Source: Rhyzopertha dominica | Taxonomy: Eukaryota; Arthropoda; Insecta; Coleoptera; Bostrichidae | DNA: 64,000 nt | Assembly: GCA_025024175.1 (NCBI GenBank) | Contig: QCXZ01000064.1 | Coordinates: forward strand, 42,305,325-42,369,324 | Reading direction: 5' to 3' | Part shown: one piece after another, positions 41,974-54,000 of the stretch | Layout of the letters: the number at the start of each line of letters is the position of its first letter | Position numbering within the stretch: the first letter of the stretch is position 1 | Notes under the pieces: model-generated | What the model was told of the DNA's origin: nothing | Database searches by the model: none | What the model saw: only the letters and a program-made list of their open reading frames with translations | Program-made: the position numbers and the translations under genes

Positions 41974-42231
41974 ATGGGTGATCGGTACAACATTCACAGT
42001 CAGCTGGAACATTTACAATCCAAATACATAGGAACAGGACATGCTGATACCACAAAATATGAATGGTTGCTTAACCAGCACAGGGATAGTTACTCCAGTT
42101 ATCTGGGACACCCCGACTTATTAAGTTATTTTGCAATTTGTGAAAACGAGGCTAAAGCTCGTGTTAGGTTTAACTTAATGGAAAAAATGCTTCAGCCTTG
42201 TGGTCCACCGCCAGATAAGCCAGAAGATTAA
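41974..42231 (+). CDS. SF3B5: Splicing factor 3B subunit 5 (SF3b10)
   Basis: An 85-residue protein almost the length of its human counterpart (86). 'RYNIHSQLEHLQSKYIGTGH', 'TTKYEWLLNQHRDS', 'LSYFAICENEAKAR' and 'LMEKMLQPCGPP' identify it. In the nucleus it is the smallest part of the SF3b complex of U2 snRNP. There it contacts SF3B1 and SF3B3 and helps hold the branch-point-binding complex together. It has one coding exon, as usual for the gene. I start at ATG 41974 rather than the upstream in-frame TTG because MGDRYNIHSQ fits the family start. A polyadenylation signal AATAAA follows at 42239-42244. Convergent with PIGG, 28 bp between stop codons. Confidence 0.96.
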   Translation: MGDRYNIHSQLEHLQSKYIGTGHADTTKYEWLLNQHRDSYSSYLGHPDLLSYFAICENEAKARVRFNLMEKMLQPCGPPPDKPED

Positions 42232-42238
42232 GCATATT

Positions 42239-42244
42239 AATAAA
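42239..42244 (+). terminator. Polyadenylation signal of SF3B5
   Basis: AATAAA 8 bp after the stop codon. Cleavage 10-30 bp downstream would fall at or beyond the end of the convergent PIGG frame, so the two 3' ends probably overlap. Confidence 0.7.
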
Positions 42245-42259
42245 ACGATTTAATTGTAT

Positions 42260-44713
42260 TTAATATATTTTTTTAATGAATGACAGTTCTGTTAAAAGTT
42301 CTTTTCTTTTTCTAACAAATGTATACAATATGTATAACAAAATCTCTATCAACAGAATAAAAGAATTGCTAGTTTCTATTAAGAGTTTAGGTGCAAAAAC
42401 AGACCATATAAATAAATGTTCCCTAAATATTAAACTTATAATACATATGTGTATTAAAACTAGCAGTCGTAAAGAAGCAATTGTAGTCCAGATCTTCACA
42501 GCCTCTTTTCGGAAGTGTTCAACTAAGATTAAATGTATCAATACAGGAAATGTGTATGTGTAGCATAGTACTTGACTAATTACGAGAAACGGATGATATT
42601 CCTCAAGCCCTACATAACCTACAGCTACATTGACACTAGATAAGCTATTGCTATGCCCTTGGCAAAAAAATAAAATATTTCCTAACCACATGTGACTAAT
42701 TATTAGTACAGAAATATGTTTATTCGTTTTAAACAACAATCCACTAGCACAAATGCAATATGGTATTAAGACTGTATTACAAGGAGGCGATAAAATTATA
42801 GAAATTATTACCCAGATATTCACAGGAGATGATCCTTTAAATGATAATAAAGAGTACAGGTAACTCAGTAGTATTAATAACCACAGGGTTTTGCCTAGAG
42901 CTGTACTACTTGTGTATTTGGTTTTATAGAGAAATGTCATCATTACTGCTAAAGTATTTAAAAATACCACAAATTTGTTTGATTTACTTAGATTATAAGT
43001 ACAAATCCATGAAGTAATAAGACCTATAACAAAAAATAGGTTAAAGAAAATGTTATTTTCCTCACTTAATAACCAGTCGGACAAATCTGGAATAGATGCC
43101 CATTTATCACCAGTTTGATTGATGGTTCTCAACAAACGTAAACCAAATAATAAGAGCATAAAACTAAGGGAATATTTCCATAATTTAAAATTTTTCACAA
43201 TATTTATAAGTAACAATGTACTTCCAAAGAAATACCAAGTTTGATGTTCTTCCTCTACAAAGCTTGAAGAAAAAAGAGAAAGAGAATGAGCAATGCACCC
43301 AAACACAAGGAATTGAAAAACATAATTGTCATCATATTGTAACTGACATATTAACTTATAGAAGCTGAATAATATTATCACTACCAGGGAACTTGTAAGA
43401 AGCGTATACAATTCTAAGGTTACCATAATAAAAAGAATTATTACAACAACAATATGATTTGTTTCAAAGCATAAGAAATTTTTCTGATCTGTGCATAGAA
43501 GTTTCAAAATTTGAAGGAAGCATAAGACTAATCCTAATATAGAAGCACTTAATAAAAGCAAATTATAATTTGTAGAAGACTGAGACAAATTTTCGCTAGC
43601 TTTATGCAAAAAATGTTGGTACTGTTCTGTTGCGGCTTTGGTCATAGCATAATTACCAAATTTTAAATATTCATAATAATTTTTGTTTGCCTCTTGCAGG
43701 ATATCATTAAAAAGTTTGGTTTTATGACTTAAATGTACACTGTTGTACATTAACACATACAACATCTGATCAATATTGAACGAGTTCAATAGGCCTGTAA
43801 TGCTTCTGCCTATACTATTTGGAGGTATATTTAAACCCATGAGAGCAGCTACAGTGGTAGCTACATCACTCTGTTTAACTGAATCATTTTCACACTTGAT
43901 TCCACAGACCAGAAAAGGCACATTAGTTTCACTAAAAGTTGCTCCTCCATGTCCACCACTATCTTTCATTCCGTGATCACCAGTTACAATAATGAGGACC
44001 TCTTCTTTCCAGTTTTTTGTNCTACTATAAATTTTCTTGATGACTTCATCCATTTCCATTAGTTTTAAAGGTATTAATCTGCTGTATGGTCCATATACAT
44101 GTCCAATATGATCTAGTCCTAAGTAATGAAGAAACATCATATCCCAGTCTTTATTTTTGAGCTCTTGATCCAAGTGTCTGGTAACATTCAGATCAACTTC
44201 TGTGAAATCATTTACAAAAAATGATGATGTTCCTTCGCTTCTCAGGAATACCTTCGGGTATAGCTTCAACCATGTATCATCCCCATAAAAAACTAATTTC
44301 TTTCCTTTTTTTAAAGCTTCTTGTAAGAAACTGTTTGCACTTTTTTCGGTACTCAACAAATTGAAAATTATGTCTGTAAACTGAGGCACACTGCCAGTAG
44401 TTAATGATTTGATTCGTGGAAGCGTAACTGTTGGCGGCTGCACATGCATGTTTAAGAAGCAGCCGTCGGAATTAACACTTGATACTAAGAAAGGCATGTT
44501 CTCTGCAGTAATGAAGTCCATTCGTAAAGCATCGATGACAATGAACACCACTTTATCAATTTTGGAAGAATATACAACACTTAAATTGAATTTTATGTCA
44601 AGAAACTCACTTGGAGGGTCCACCGAACTTGAAGTTTGTGTGACGTTTACAGGAAAAAAGTTATATAAAAACAGTAATAAAGATATGATGCTTAAAATGT
44701 AATAAACAAGCAT
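42260..44713 (-). CDS. PIGG: GPI ethanolamine phosphate transferase 2
   Basis: 817 residues in one exon. The enzyme acts in the ER membrane and adds ethanolamine phosphate to the second mannose of the GPI anchor, in complex with PIGF. An N-terminal signal anchor (residues 1-20) is followed by the lumenal alkaline-phosphatase-fold domain. Its metal and active-site motifs are 'FIVIDALRMDF' (57-67), 'PPTVTLPRIKSLTTGSVP' (93-110), 'FYGDDTWLKLYP' (142-153), 'HYLGLDHIGHVYGP' (196-209) and 'VTGDHGMKDSGGHGG' (243-257). From about residue 380 to the end there are many hydrophobic segments, as expected of the multi-span C-terminal half. Shorter than mammalian PIGG (about 980). PIGO and PIGN are less likely, because 'YGDDTWLKLYP' and 'NDFTEVDLNVTRHLD' are PIGG-like. 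One undetermined residue at 231. Confidence 0.93.
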   Translation of the reverse strand: MLVYYILSIISLLLFLYNFFPVNVTQTSSSVDPPSEFLDIKFNLSVVYSSKIDKVVFIVIDALRMDFITAENMPFLVSSVNSDGCFLNMHVQPPTVTLPRIKSLTTGSVPQFTDIIFNLLSTEKSANSFLQEALKKGKKLVFYGDDTWLKLYPKVFLRSEGTSSFFVNDFTEVDLNVTRHLDQELKNKDWDMMFLHYLGLDHIGHVYGPYSRLIPLKLMEMDEVIKKIYSXTKNWKEEVLIIVTGDHGMKDSGGHGGATFSETNVPFLVCGIKCENDSVKQSDVATTVAALMGLNIPPNSIGRSITGLLNSFNIDQMLYVLMYNSVHLSHKTKLFNDILQEANKNYYEYLKFGNYAMTKAATEQYQHFLHKASENLSQSSTNYNLLLLSASILGLVLCFLQILKLLCTDQKNFLCFETNHIVVVIILFIMVTLELYTLLTSSLVVIILFSFYKLICQLQYDDNYVFQFLVFGCIAHSLSLFSSSFVEEEHQTWYFFGSTLLLINIVKNFKLWKYSLSFMLLLFGLRLLRTINQTGDKWASIPDLSDWLLSEENNIFFNLFFVIGLITSWICTYNLSKSNKFVVFLNTLAVMMTFLYKTKYTSSTALGKTLWLLILLSYLYSLLSFKGSSPVNIWVIISIILSPPCNTVLIPYCICASGLLFKTNKHISVLIISHMWLGNILFFCQGHSNSLSSVNVAVGYVGLEEYHPFLVISQVLCYTYTFPVLIHLILVEHFRKEAVKIWTTIASLRLLVLIHICIISLIFREHLFIWSVFAPKLLIETSNSFILLIEILLYILYTFVRKRKELLTELSFIKKIY

Positions 44714-45062
44714 TTTTACACAATTTTGATGAATATAATGGTCATGTTTGTTTACTCTTCATATTTAAATTGATAAATGACACTTCACTTTCTATTACAA
44801 TTTTACAATTTCAATTGTCAAATGTCATTTTATGAAAATCAGAACAGGACCTATGACAGGGATGATAAACAGTGATAAATTATTAATTAATTTTAATTAT
44901 TAAATGACAGTTGATATGTTGGTAACCCACCACAGGACACATACGTAATTTGTGTAATCCGCATTAATAGGTTATTTGTAGCTGTTTGTTGTATACCTAA
45001 CCTACATTCTATTGGTATTGGTCGTTTGCAAACAAATACAATAATACAGGAATAACATAAAT
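44714..45062. promoter_or_regulatory. Bidirectional spacer between PIGG and VPS35L
   Basis: Only 349 bp separate the two divergent start codons, so both promoters must lie within or overlap this AT-rich stretch. No TATA box is obvious. Shared control of the two genes is inference. Confidence 0.6.
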
Positions 45063-48000
45063 ATGGCACAGTCTTCAATAGAATGGTTCGTAACTATATT
45101 TGTGTTTTGCTTTTACTTATTGGCTTTAAGGTCGCTTTTTAGGAAAAATACACTGTCAAACATTCATCGAAAAGCAACAAAACAAAACCCAATTGAAGTT
45201 GATGACCATCCTTTGAGGCGACAAGTTATTACGGTAATATAGTAATTCTAAATCCAACTTGATGAAATATGTACAATAAGATTTTTTTTTTAGGTAATCG
45301 ATAGGATTCCGAGGAAAATATTAGGTTCACAACCAAGTACAGGACGAACTACACCTGTTTCTACACCAGCTTCAATTTTAGAACCTCTGGGCTCATTGGA
45401 AGGACTGATACAATTTGCTGCTCTAGAAGAAATGGATCCTTTAACAAAGATGGCAGCAGAAATGGTACCTAATAGTTATTACATTACATGGATAAGGTTT
45501 ATCGAAAAATAAAGTGACAACTTCAAAAACTTTTTAATAGGGACCATTGATTATTCCTAAAATTAATTCAATGTGTGCATAACATTAGGGTCCTTGCATA
45601 ATAACAAGTCGAAATTATGTTTACTAAGACCATGGTAATAATGCCCCATAAAATTTTTGAATAATGTTTTAAGAACTTAGTGCTTAATAATTTAGATTTC
45701 TATGTATTTGTGTTTGCTTTATGTTCACGAAATGCGGTTCTAAACTGAACTGTGTTAACAAGTTCTTAAGCTTATAGCTAAATTGTAACTACACTTGAAT
45801 TTTTTATTGACAACAACCAAACCCTAAAAAAAATAGAGAACCTATTGAATTGTTCAGCATGGTCATTTTTTTAACAAAAGTTGTTTATATAAAGTTGTTA
45901 GTTCTATTGTTGTCGTTCATTGTGACTTGTCCCGAAAATGCCGACTTACAGCTATGGTAATTAGTGATAAAAGGTAAACAGTTCTTTCTGTTAGTGAGTA
46001 ACTAAACTGATGTTTCAGGAAATTCAAGAGGTTGCACATTCTAACAGTAATAAGAAATGCAAAGGGCACAAAATGGCTATGGATATTGAGCCCTGGGGTT
46101 CAAGAAAACATGGAATTTTATCCAAGTTCACTACATCAGAAAAGATATCTATAATTACTAGCTTCTTGGGCGAAGGAGAAAAAGGTAAATTTACTATATG
46201 AAGCTATAAAAAGTAGTTATATTTAGTTTTACAAACGGTTGATTTTTTCTGCTTTATTCAAAAACAAAATGAGCAACATGTAGGACTTAAGCTTGTAAGT
46301 AGGTGAGTCTTTTTTTTTAATATTCGTTGCACTACCACATTTGTCAAAATAACACCTATAATTTTTGGGGTGAATGAATCGATACTTTACAAAAGTCTGT
46401 CATTCCTTTCGAAATAAAATAATTTATTTTTTTTTCAAACGTTATTAAAGTGGCAATTTTCTGCAGCTAGCATAGGAGCCAAAGTGTCAAATTATATCTT
46501 AGCAACAATGACACTCACTTTTGCTGCATATACGCAGCAAAAATCATTTGCAGCCACGGCGGCAAATATTAAGGAAACTTGATTAAAATTATGAAGTTTT
46601 ATTAACGTTATTAAAAATTCAGGGGGCGTGCATTCGATGTCTGACATGGCGAAAACTGCAAAATGATTAGTTCCAATGGGAAATATTTTTAGAATATTCG
46701 GTAAAACTTACAAAATGCAGCCAGGATTTGTGACACATCAAATTATTTTTCTGGTTGTTTACATTTCGTCACTAGAGAAACCTTTCCCAGAGCAAACTAA
46801 AATAATCACTGAAGCACGATACGCAAATTTAAAATTACTCAAACTTTTAATTAGTGCTAGATTCTTTGTCAACGTTTAAAAAAAAAATAGCATATGTTAT
46901 TTGGAGCTAAAGTGACTTTATGTAGCGCGGCTGGACCTATCTGCCTCGCAAGCTCGGCAGTTAAACTCCAGCCTTGCTACATAAAAGTTCACTTTATCTC
47001 CTCATAACATAATATACTATTAAATTCGCTTTTCTGCTGTAAAGCTATTTAATTTAAAATAGATGTGTCAGTCCTATGACACAGCAAAAAAAAAAGAGAA
47101 TAACTACTCTGGATAACAGGAAGGGTTTGCACAGTTTCTATCCACCATATTTAGTGGATACTGACCCTGACTGACTAAGTGTCAACCGCTCACTGCCGTT
47201 AAACAATTACTGATGTCTTTTGCAAATTACATATTGTGATTTTGTGTTTTGTATGTTTTTATCACTTTTGCGTGATTGTTATAATTTGTAATAATGCAGT
47301 GTAGTGCTGGTGGACATGTTTGTGTTGTAATGCAGTGCAACAGCAGACATACATATGCTGGAAAGAAAACTACTTTTTTAGCTTTCCAAAGGATGTTCAG
47401 AGGTTTGTTCTGTTTAATTTCACTTCTTTTTTAATACAGAGCTAAACAATGGGCAACAGCGTGGGATCGCGATGACCTAATGGAATATGTGTAAAATCTT
47501 TATAGAGGGTGTAGAGTGTGCAATTAACATTTTTAAGAGAAAATCTTTCTTTTTTCTGAAGAAGGTACAACTGCTGTTTTTCGTAGTCTGCCAGTTCCTA
47601 AAACTTTTCAAATTAATTCCTTTGGCAGTGTGCAGGGTGTCCCATTTTCATTATAATTGTATGATATCTCGGTAACAATTAGTGCTAGAGGGTTGCGGTT
47701 TCGACATTACTGTATTACTTTTTTGTTCTGACTTTTTGTTTTAAAGCCATAGCCAACTTTTGGAAAATGTAACATTTCTGCATCTCTCAATTTCTCGCTT
47801 GGGTCTGTAGATACAGAAAAACTATAAAGACCTTTTTTATAGATATTTTTATTTTGAATCCAGTGGCGTACCCCTTAATTTTTTAGGAGGTTACATTTTT
47901 GAGATATAACACAAACTTGCATTTTTTTAAATGGAAACCATAGTTGGCTTTGTTATACTTGAAAAGGCCCATTTTTTCTGATTAAGAAAATGTATAAATT

Positions 48001-51000
48001 GTTAGGTTTATTTTTACTCATTTTGGAATTATTCAATTTTTTTTAAAATAATTTAATCATATTTTATGTTTACATCCAGGAGGCTATGGTACAAGAAAAC
48101 ACAAGATATAATTTATATTATTAAGTAAAAATTTTAATCCTTTAAAAATAATATGTGCATATTTGAATACAAACATGACTCCTAAGAGCGCTCATGCCTT
48201 TTTTTTTATCGATAATCTAGGAGCCCATGTAACTAATGAAAATGATTGTTTAATTGGATATAAGTACCTATGCATTGTTTATCATCAAGTATTTACATCC
48301 ACTCTGACAAAAAACGTAAAATCTCATTAAATTATTACAAAAATTGGAATAATACCAAAATTAGTAGAGCTAAACCTAACAATGTATACATTTTCTTAAT
48401 CAGAAAAAATAGTTCTTTTCAAACATAGCAAAGCCAACTATGGTTTCCATTTTAAAAAAAGCAAGTTTGTGTTATATCTCTAAAATGTGACCCCCTAAAA
48501 AAATTCTGAATATGCCACTAGATTCAGAATAAAAATATCTATAAAAAATGTTTCTACACTTTTTTTGTGTCTACATAGCCAATCGAGATATTGAGAACTG
48601 AAGAAATGTTACATTTTTCAAAAGTTGGCTATGGCTTTAAAACAAAAGATGATACAAAAATGGCGATGGTAAAGCTGAACTCAGAACAAAAAAGTAATAC
48701 AGTAATGTCGAAACCGCAACCCTCTAGCACTAATTGTTACCGAGATATCCTACAATTACAACGAAAATGGGACACCCTGTACACTGCCAAAGGAATTAAT
48801 TTGAAAAGTTTATGAACTGGCGGACTACGAAAAACAGCAGTTGTACCTTTTTCAGAAAAAGAAAGATTTTCTCTTAAAAATGTTAATTGCACACTCTACA
48901 CCCTCTATAAAGATTTTACACATATTCCATTAGGTCATCGCGATCACACGCTGTTGCCCATTGTTTAGCTCTGTATTAAAAATGAAGTGAAATTAAGTAG
49001 AACAAACCTCTCAACATCCTCCGTACAGCTGAACTCAGAACAAAAAAGTAATACAGTAATGTCGAAACCACAACGCTCTAGCATTAATAGTTACTGAGAT
49101 ACCCTACAATTACAACGAAAATGGGACACCCTGTACAGTATGGAGGCACTGAGGCACAGCTTAAATTGCATTTGCAATTTACCTGTTAATGAATGTACTC
49201 CCAACCTGAATTTTTAACAAGTGATGTGAACTTGTGTACAAACCTCTGATGGTGTAGTTTTCTGAGGAACTCATCGTACAACTGCTGTAACATATCCTTG
49301 CACACTATTTCTGCGAAAGTTTTGTATGTTTGATGGCATTCTAGCCCTTTTCTTCGTCTTACGTTCGTCGACTTTCATTGTTCTACTGGGACTGGTGCTG
49401 CAGCAACCATAGCACTCTTTGCAAGTACCGTGACACTTACAACGTTTTTAGTTTCACTACTGAATTCACAGGTGATCAATACCTATCTGTTATACGGATA
49501 ACCCTTAGTGGAAGCCAAGAACATGTTCATACAACGCAACCATGCAATAAATCCATAAAAGCCTACTTTGGCACTTACAATGTTTTGGAAATATAGTGTG
49601 CTCTCATCGTTTCATCAAACATAATTTGAGTTTTCGAATTTAATTCACTTGGGTGCCATGTTTTTATTAATTTGCAATAAAGTCCTTGCCCTCAATGGAT
49701 AACAATGCCAGTAGTAAAAAACATTGTAATGTCTTAAAGTATGAGTTTGATTTTGAAATTCGTTATAATTGTTTTATATGAAAATGGTATAAACTTAATT
49801 TTACATTAATTGAAAGTATTTATTATTCTTTAGTTTTATACTAACCCAATTGAATTAAATTAAAATCTCAGATGTTTAACAAAGAACTTGCATATTAAAA
49901 ATTTTAAAGAAGCTATGTGACGCACCAGTAAAAAGGCATAAAATGACTGATTTTGATTGGTATCTAAGTAATATCTATTACAGCTTTTAGTACAGTTAGT
50001 AATCATATTTATAAAAAAAAGATAGTAGTATAGGCTAGAATGCATACTTCTTTTTTAAAGTAAGTAGCATAATTGGTAGCAAAATGATGATGTATTACAC
50101 TTAACAAGATACTCTATTCCAATTTGCATTAATATGTGTGTTTGTGTAAATGAAATAAAGCTGATAAAAGCATCAAGTCTGAAACATATTCTATAATCTA
50201 CATCAAATACCACTTCACTTAATGCACATGCATACGAAAAACTTTTTTATTCTTATTGGTATCTCTTTTTTTTATTTGCAGTTGTTGTAAAGGCTCAGAG
50301 TACTGCAGTTGACAAAGTTCAGCACAGACTGGAACAATTAGATTATTTTGAAGAAGGATCACAAAGAAAATTGGACTTAAGTCAGGGTGAATACATTAGT
50401 CGCATCGAACTGCTTAATAAAGAGCTAGTAGCAGCATGGAATACTGAACAGCGTGTTAAAGCCTTAAAAATAGCTATACAATGTGCAAAACTGCTGTCAG
50501 ATACTGATGTTTTGAGATTTTACCCCAGTAAGTTTGTGCTTATCACAGATATACTGGATATATTTGGGCAGTTGGTCTATGACCGCTTAAGAACAAAGGC
50601 AGATTATATAAAGTATAAGAGATCTAATTTGCATATGTATACATTTTTTAATTATATTTTTGTAGACCTGGAAGTAAAGCTCCAGCAGCTTTGCCTGAAG
50701 ATTTTACTCCTGATATAGTGCCAGAAACTGCAAAGGAAACATGTCGTAACTGGTTTTTTAAAATTGCTTCGATTAGAGAACTTGTCCCAAGGCTTTATGT
50801 AGAAATGGCGCTGCTAAAGTCTTACAGTTTTCTGTCAACTAAGTAAGTATGCATTCTAATCACCCTAATAGTTTTCATTTCAAAGTGAATTATAGTAAAG
50901 TATCATAAATAATAATCATCTTAATCCAGCCATCTTTTACATTTAGCATCTATTAGTACAATAAATTGTACTATTGAAATGAATTGATTTCAAAATTGAG

Positions 51001-54000
51001 TTTATTTGTTTGTACTTTTGCTAGATCTTAATACTGTATTGATCACATGTTATACTTGTGTTTGTTCCATAATAAAATACAGAATTATCTTCTATGAAAA
51101 TTCTGTTAAAGTGTCAAAGGTATTAAATGTGGTTAAGTCATCTCATGTAAAAGTGTGTTTAAGGACAATGAGATATTTACATGAATGACTGTGCTTCTTC
51201 CGAGACAACTTCAAAGAGATTCTGTCTAAACATTAAGAGCAACATAGCTCAATGATGTACATAGATAATCAAATCATTGTATTTCCATAGCAGTGGCAAC
51301 TACTTTTTACCGCAACATTGTAGTGGAATTTAAAAAAAATTAAATTCTTAATAAACTACCAAGTTACTTCAAGAATTTAGTGAAGCAAGCTTCCAGGTGA
51401 TTCTATTAAAAAATTCTTCTATTCCAAAAATGTATATGATAATTACTATAATAAACTTTGGTAATGTTTTTACTACCTATAGTATAATTTTAAAATTTTA
51501 TGTTTTCTTAAGAAATGTATTTTCTTTGGGCCATACATTTAGATTGTTTTTTTTTTTAGTGAATATTCTGACGCATTACTTCGTTTAACACAAATGATAA
51601 ATGGAATTGGAAATCCTTTAGTGGCAGTATATGCTCGCTGTTATCTTTGTCGTGTCGGGATTACCATCAGCAGCCACAATCCTGATAGAACATTTCTAAT
51701 ACAAAATTTTACAAATTTCTTGGATTGTTACCACCATGTATGTATTACAATGATTCTTGAAAAACTATGCAAAGTTTTATGTAATTTTCAAGCTATATTT
51801 ATTTATACAGTATTATTTATAATTACATTTATTTTTCAGTTATTCAGTCGTTGTGTAAAAGTAGAAATAGAAATGCAAAATATGGAAATGTCCACATACA
51901 TGACATTGTTTACACCAGCCCTAGATTTTATTTTACAAGCTGTGGCTTATGGAGCATCTGAATCGTTATTTGCTGATCTTTTGGAAAAATGTTATAAACA
52001 TGGAAATAGGTAAGCTTCAAATTTACTAGCCCGAACACATTTAAATTGGACCATGTCCAAAGTTTGTTTGCCAGCTTGCAAATGACAGAGTAACCATGGA
52101 AATCGTATTGGTTCAAATGTTTATTAGAACTTTAAATGTTGTACTTCAAAAGAAAAATATTTAAACATTCCGTTCTAATATTTGCTCCATACCAATGAAT
52201 TGGGTCTGACACTTTTCAATTGGAGCATAATTATGATTGAATTACCACCGAGTGCATTCGCCGTTGCTTTTAATTACAGCATATATGCACCTAGTCGTCA
52301 TATTTACTAACTTAATATAGTACTCTGTCATAAAATTATTCCCTATTTCTAGTATTTTTTCCTTTAACCGGGAAATTGTTCTCACAGATTTGTGCATAAG
52401 GCTTTCTTCATTTCATGCCATAACATCTCTATTGATGACAANTCTGGACTGTTAGCAGAGCATGGTACCCTGGAATATTGTGTTATTTAAACCATTTCTG
52501 TACAGTATGGTTCACAAAATGGNAGCAATTCCTATTCAAAAATGGTTTTATATTTTTTGATGTTCGTTGAGCTCTGACAGAAGCTCTAGAAGACATACAG
52601 CCCCAGACCATCAAGAGAAGGAAATTTAACACAGCCTTTTAAACAGTCTTAAAGCTTCATCCGGGAATCACAGAATCTGCCGTCCACAATGATAAAGCGG
52701 CATCTGCATTAAAGCAAAAACCGAGAAAACAGACTTTAAAGTTCAACGTATAGATCTTTCTATGTATGCTTTATATTATTTAAAAACATGTTATAATGTA
52801 CAGCATAGCTAATACTTCAGATACAGCTTTTAAACGTGGTAAGGAGAAAAATTAACTTATAAGAAGTGATTTGGTATCAAAAACCCTATCTTCAAAATTT
52901 CTGCAGATACCGCCTCAACTCCTCAACATACACTTCAAATCTACTCTAATCGCTCAATAGATTTCCAGTCAGCTGCCTTCTATTTTTGATGATCATTCGC
53001 CTAAAACAATTTCGATTTTTTGTGCTAGCTGGATTATGCTGGTTTTTCTTTTGCTTGTCAAAATTGGTGATAAAATTGTAGTTTTAAATTATATCAGACT
53101 TACCTTGTAGAACCCATATACCATGTTTTGGAGATCAGTATCTTTTGAATCATGTTTTAACAGCTGCTTCTGACCGGCGATGTTTTTTAAGTGCTCTCAA
53201 TGCATGAAGTTCTTTTGGCATAATTAAATATTTTCGCCCTGACCACATCTTTGCTCTAAGATTCTCTGGTAGTTTTTAATCACATTTTGTCCCTTCATTA
53301 ATCAGCAGTTATTTTTCAATAATAAATATAGTACCAGTTTTCCTAAATCATTGTTTTTCCACAGCTAACTTTGATAAGCATGGTATTAACAGTGCAGACC
53401 GCTGTATGGTCCAGTTGGGAGTTTGTGGGGTTAAAAGTCGAGATTTACGATCTTTTACCCAATACATAAAAAAATAGGTGTCTGTATGAAAGAACTTTAA
53501 TTCATTAATATACACCAGTGTTTCCCAAACTTATTTGACTTACCGCCCCCTTTCCAGAAAAAATATGACTCAGCGCCCCCTGGAAATTATTTTTTTTCAA
53601 AATGCCAGCTAAACAAAGATAAATAATGTATTAATGTTTCTACCTTTTTCGTAAAATATATTAAAGAAAGCTGTAAATTACAAACATTGAAGTTTGAAAT
53701 TATGAAACTATTTATTGAACTCAGAATAGAAAGGTAATATAAAAAAATTAAAACATTGGTAATTATCTTAATGAGAAGGATAAAATTGTTGTACTGCTAC
53801 CAATTTAAAAATCCTGGCTCTATTTTGGTCAGCAGTAGGTAATTTTAAATCACCGTGATTGACTATTTGCAGATGGTTTCTTTTTTTTGTTATTCAGTTA
53901 TTCATCGCCCCCAAATGCATCTTTGGACATAACCGCCCCCCTGGATTGCTACAGCGCCCACTTTGGGAATCACTGATGTACAGCATATCTACATTATTTA

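Larger units (their letters stand above)
46185..50281 (+). other. VPS35L intron 4 (4.1 kb, repeat-filled)
   Basis: Bounded by gtaaat and tttgcag. It contains a ~130-bp fold-back (46891-47015), a THAP remnant, a 1.6-kb palindrome with a MITE (47388-49021) and another MITE end (49028-49135). Remaining stretches (46185-46890, 47016-47305, 49136-50281) show nothing I can assign. Confidence 0.75.

Noticed and set aside
42260..44713. PIGO or PIGN instead of PIGG
   Set aside because: Motifs around residues 142-180 and the single N-terminal anchor fit PIGG better, though only a search would settle it.
48591..48815. 74-codon frame in intron 4
   Set aside because: Lies wholly in the right arm of the MITE palindrome.
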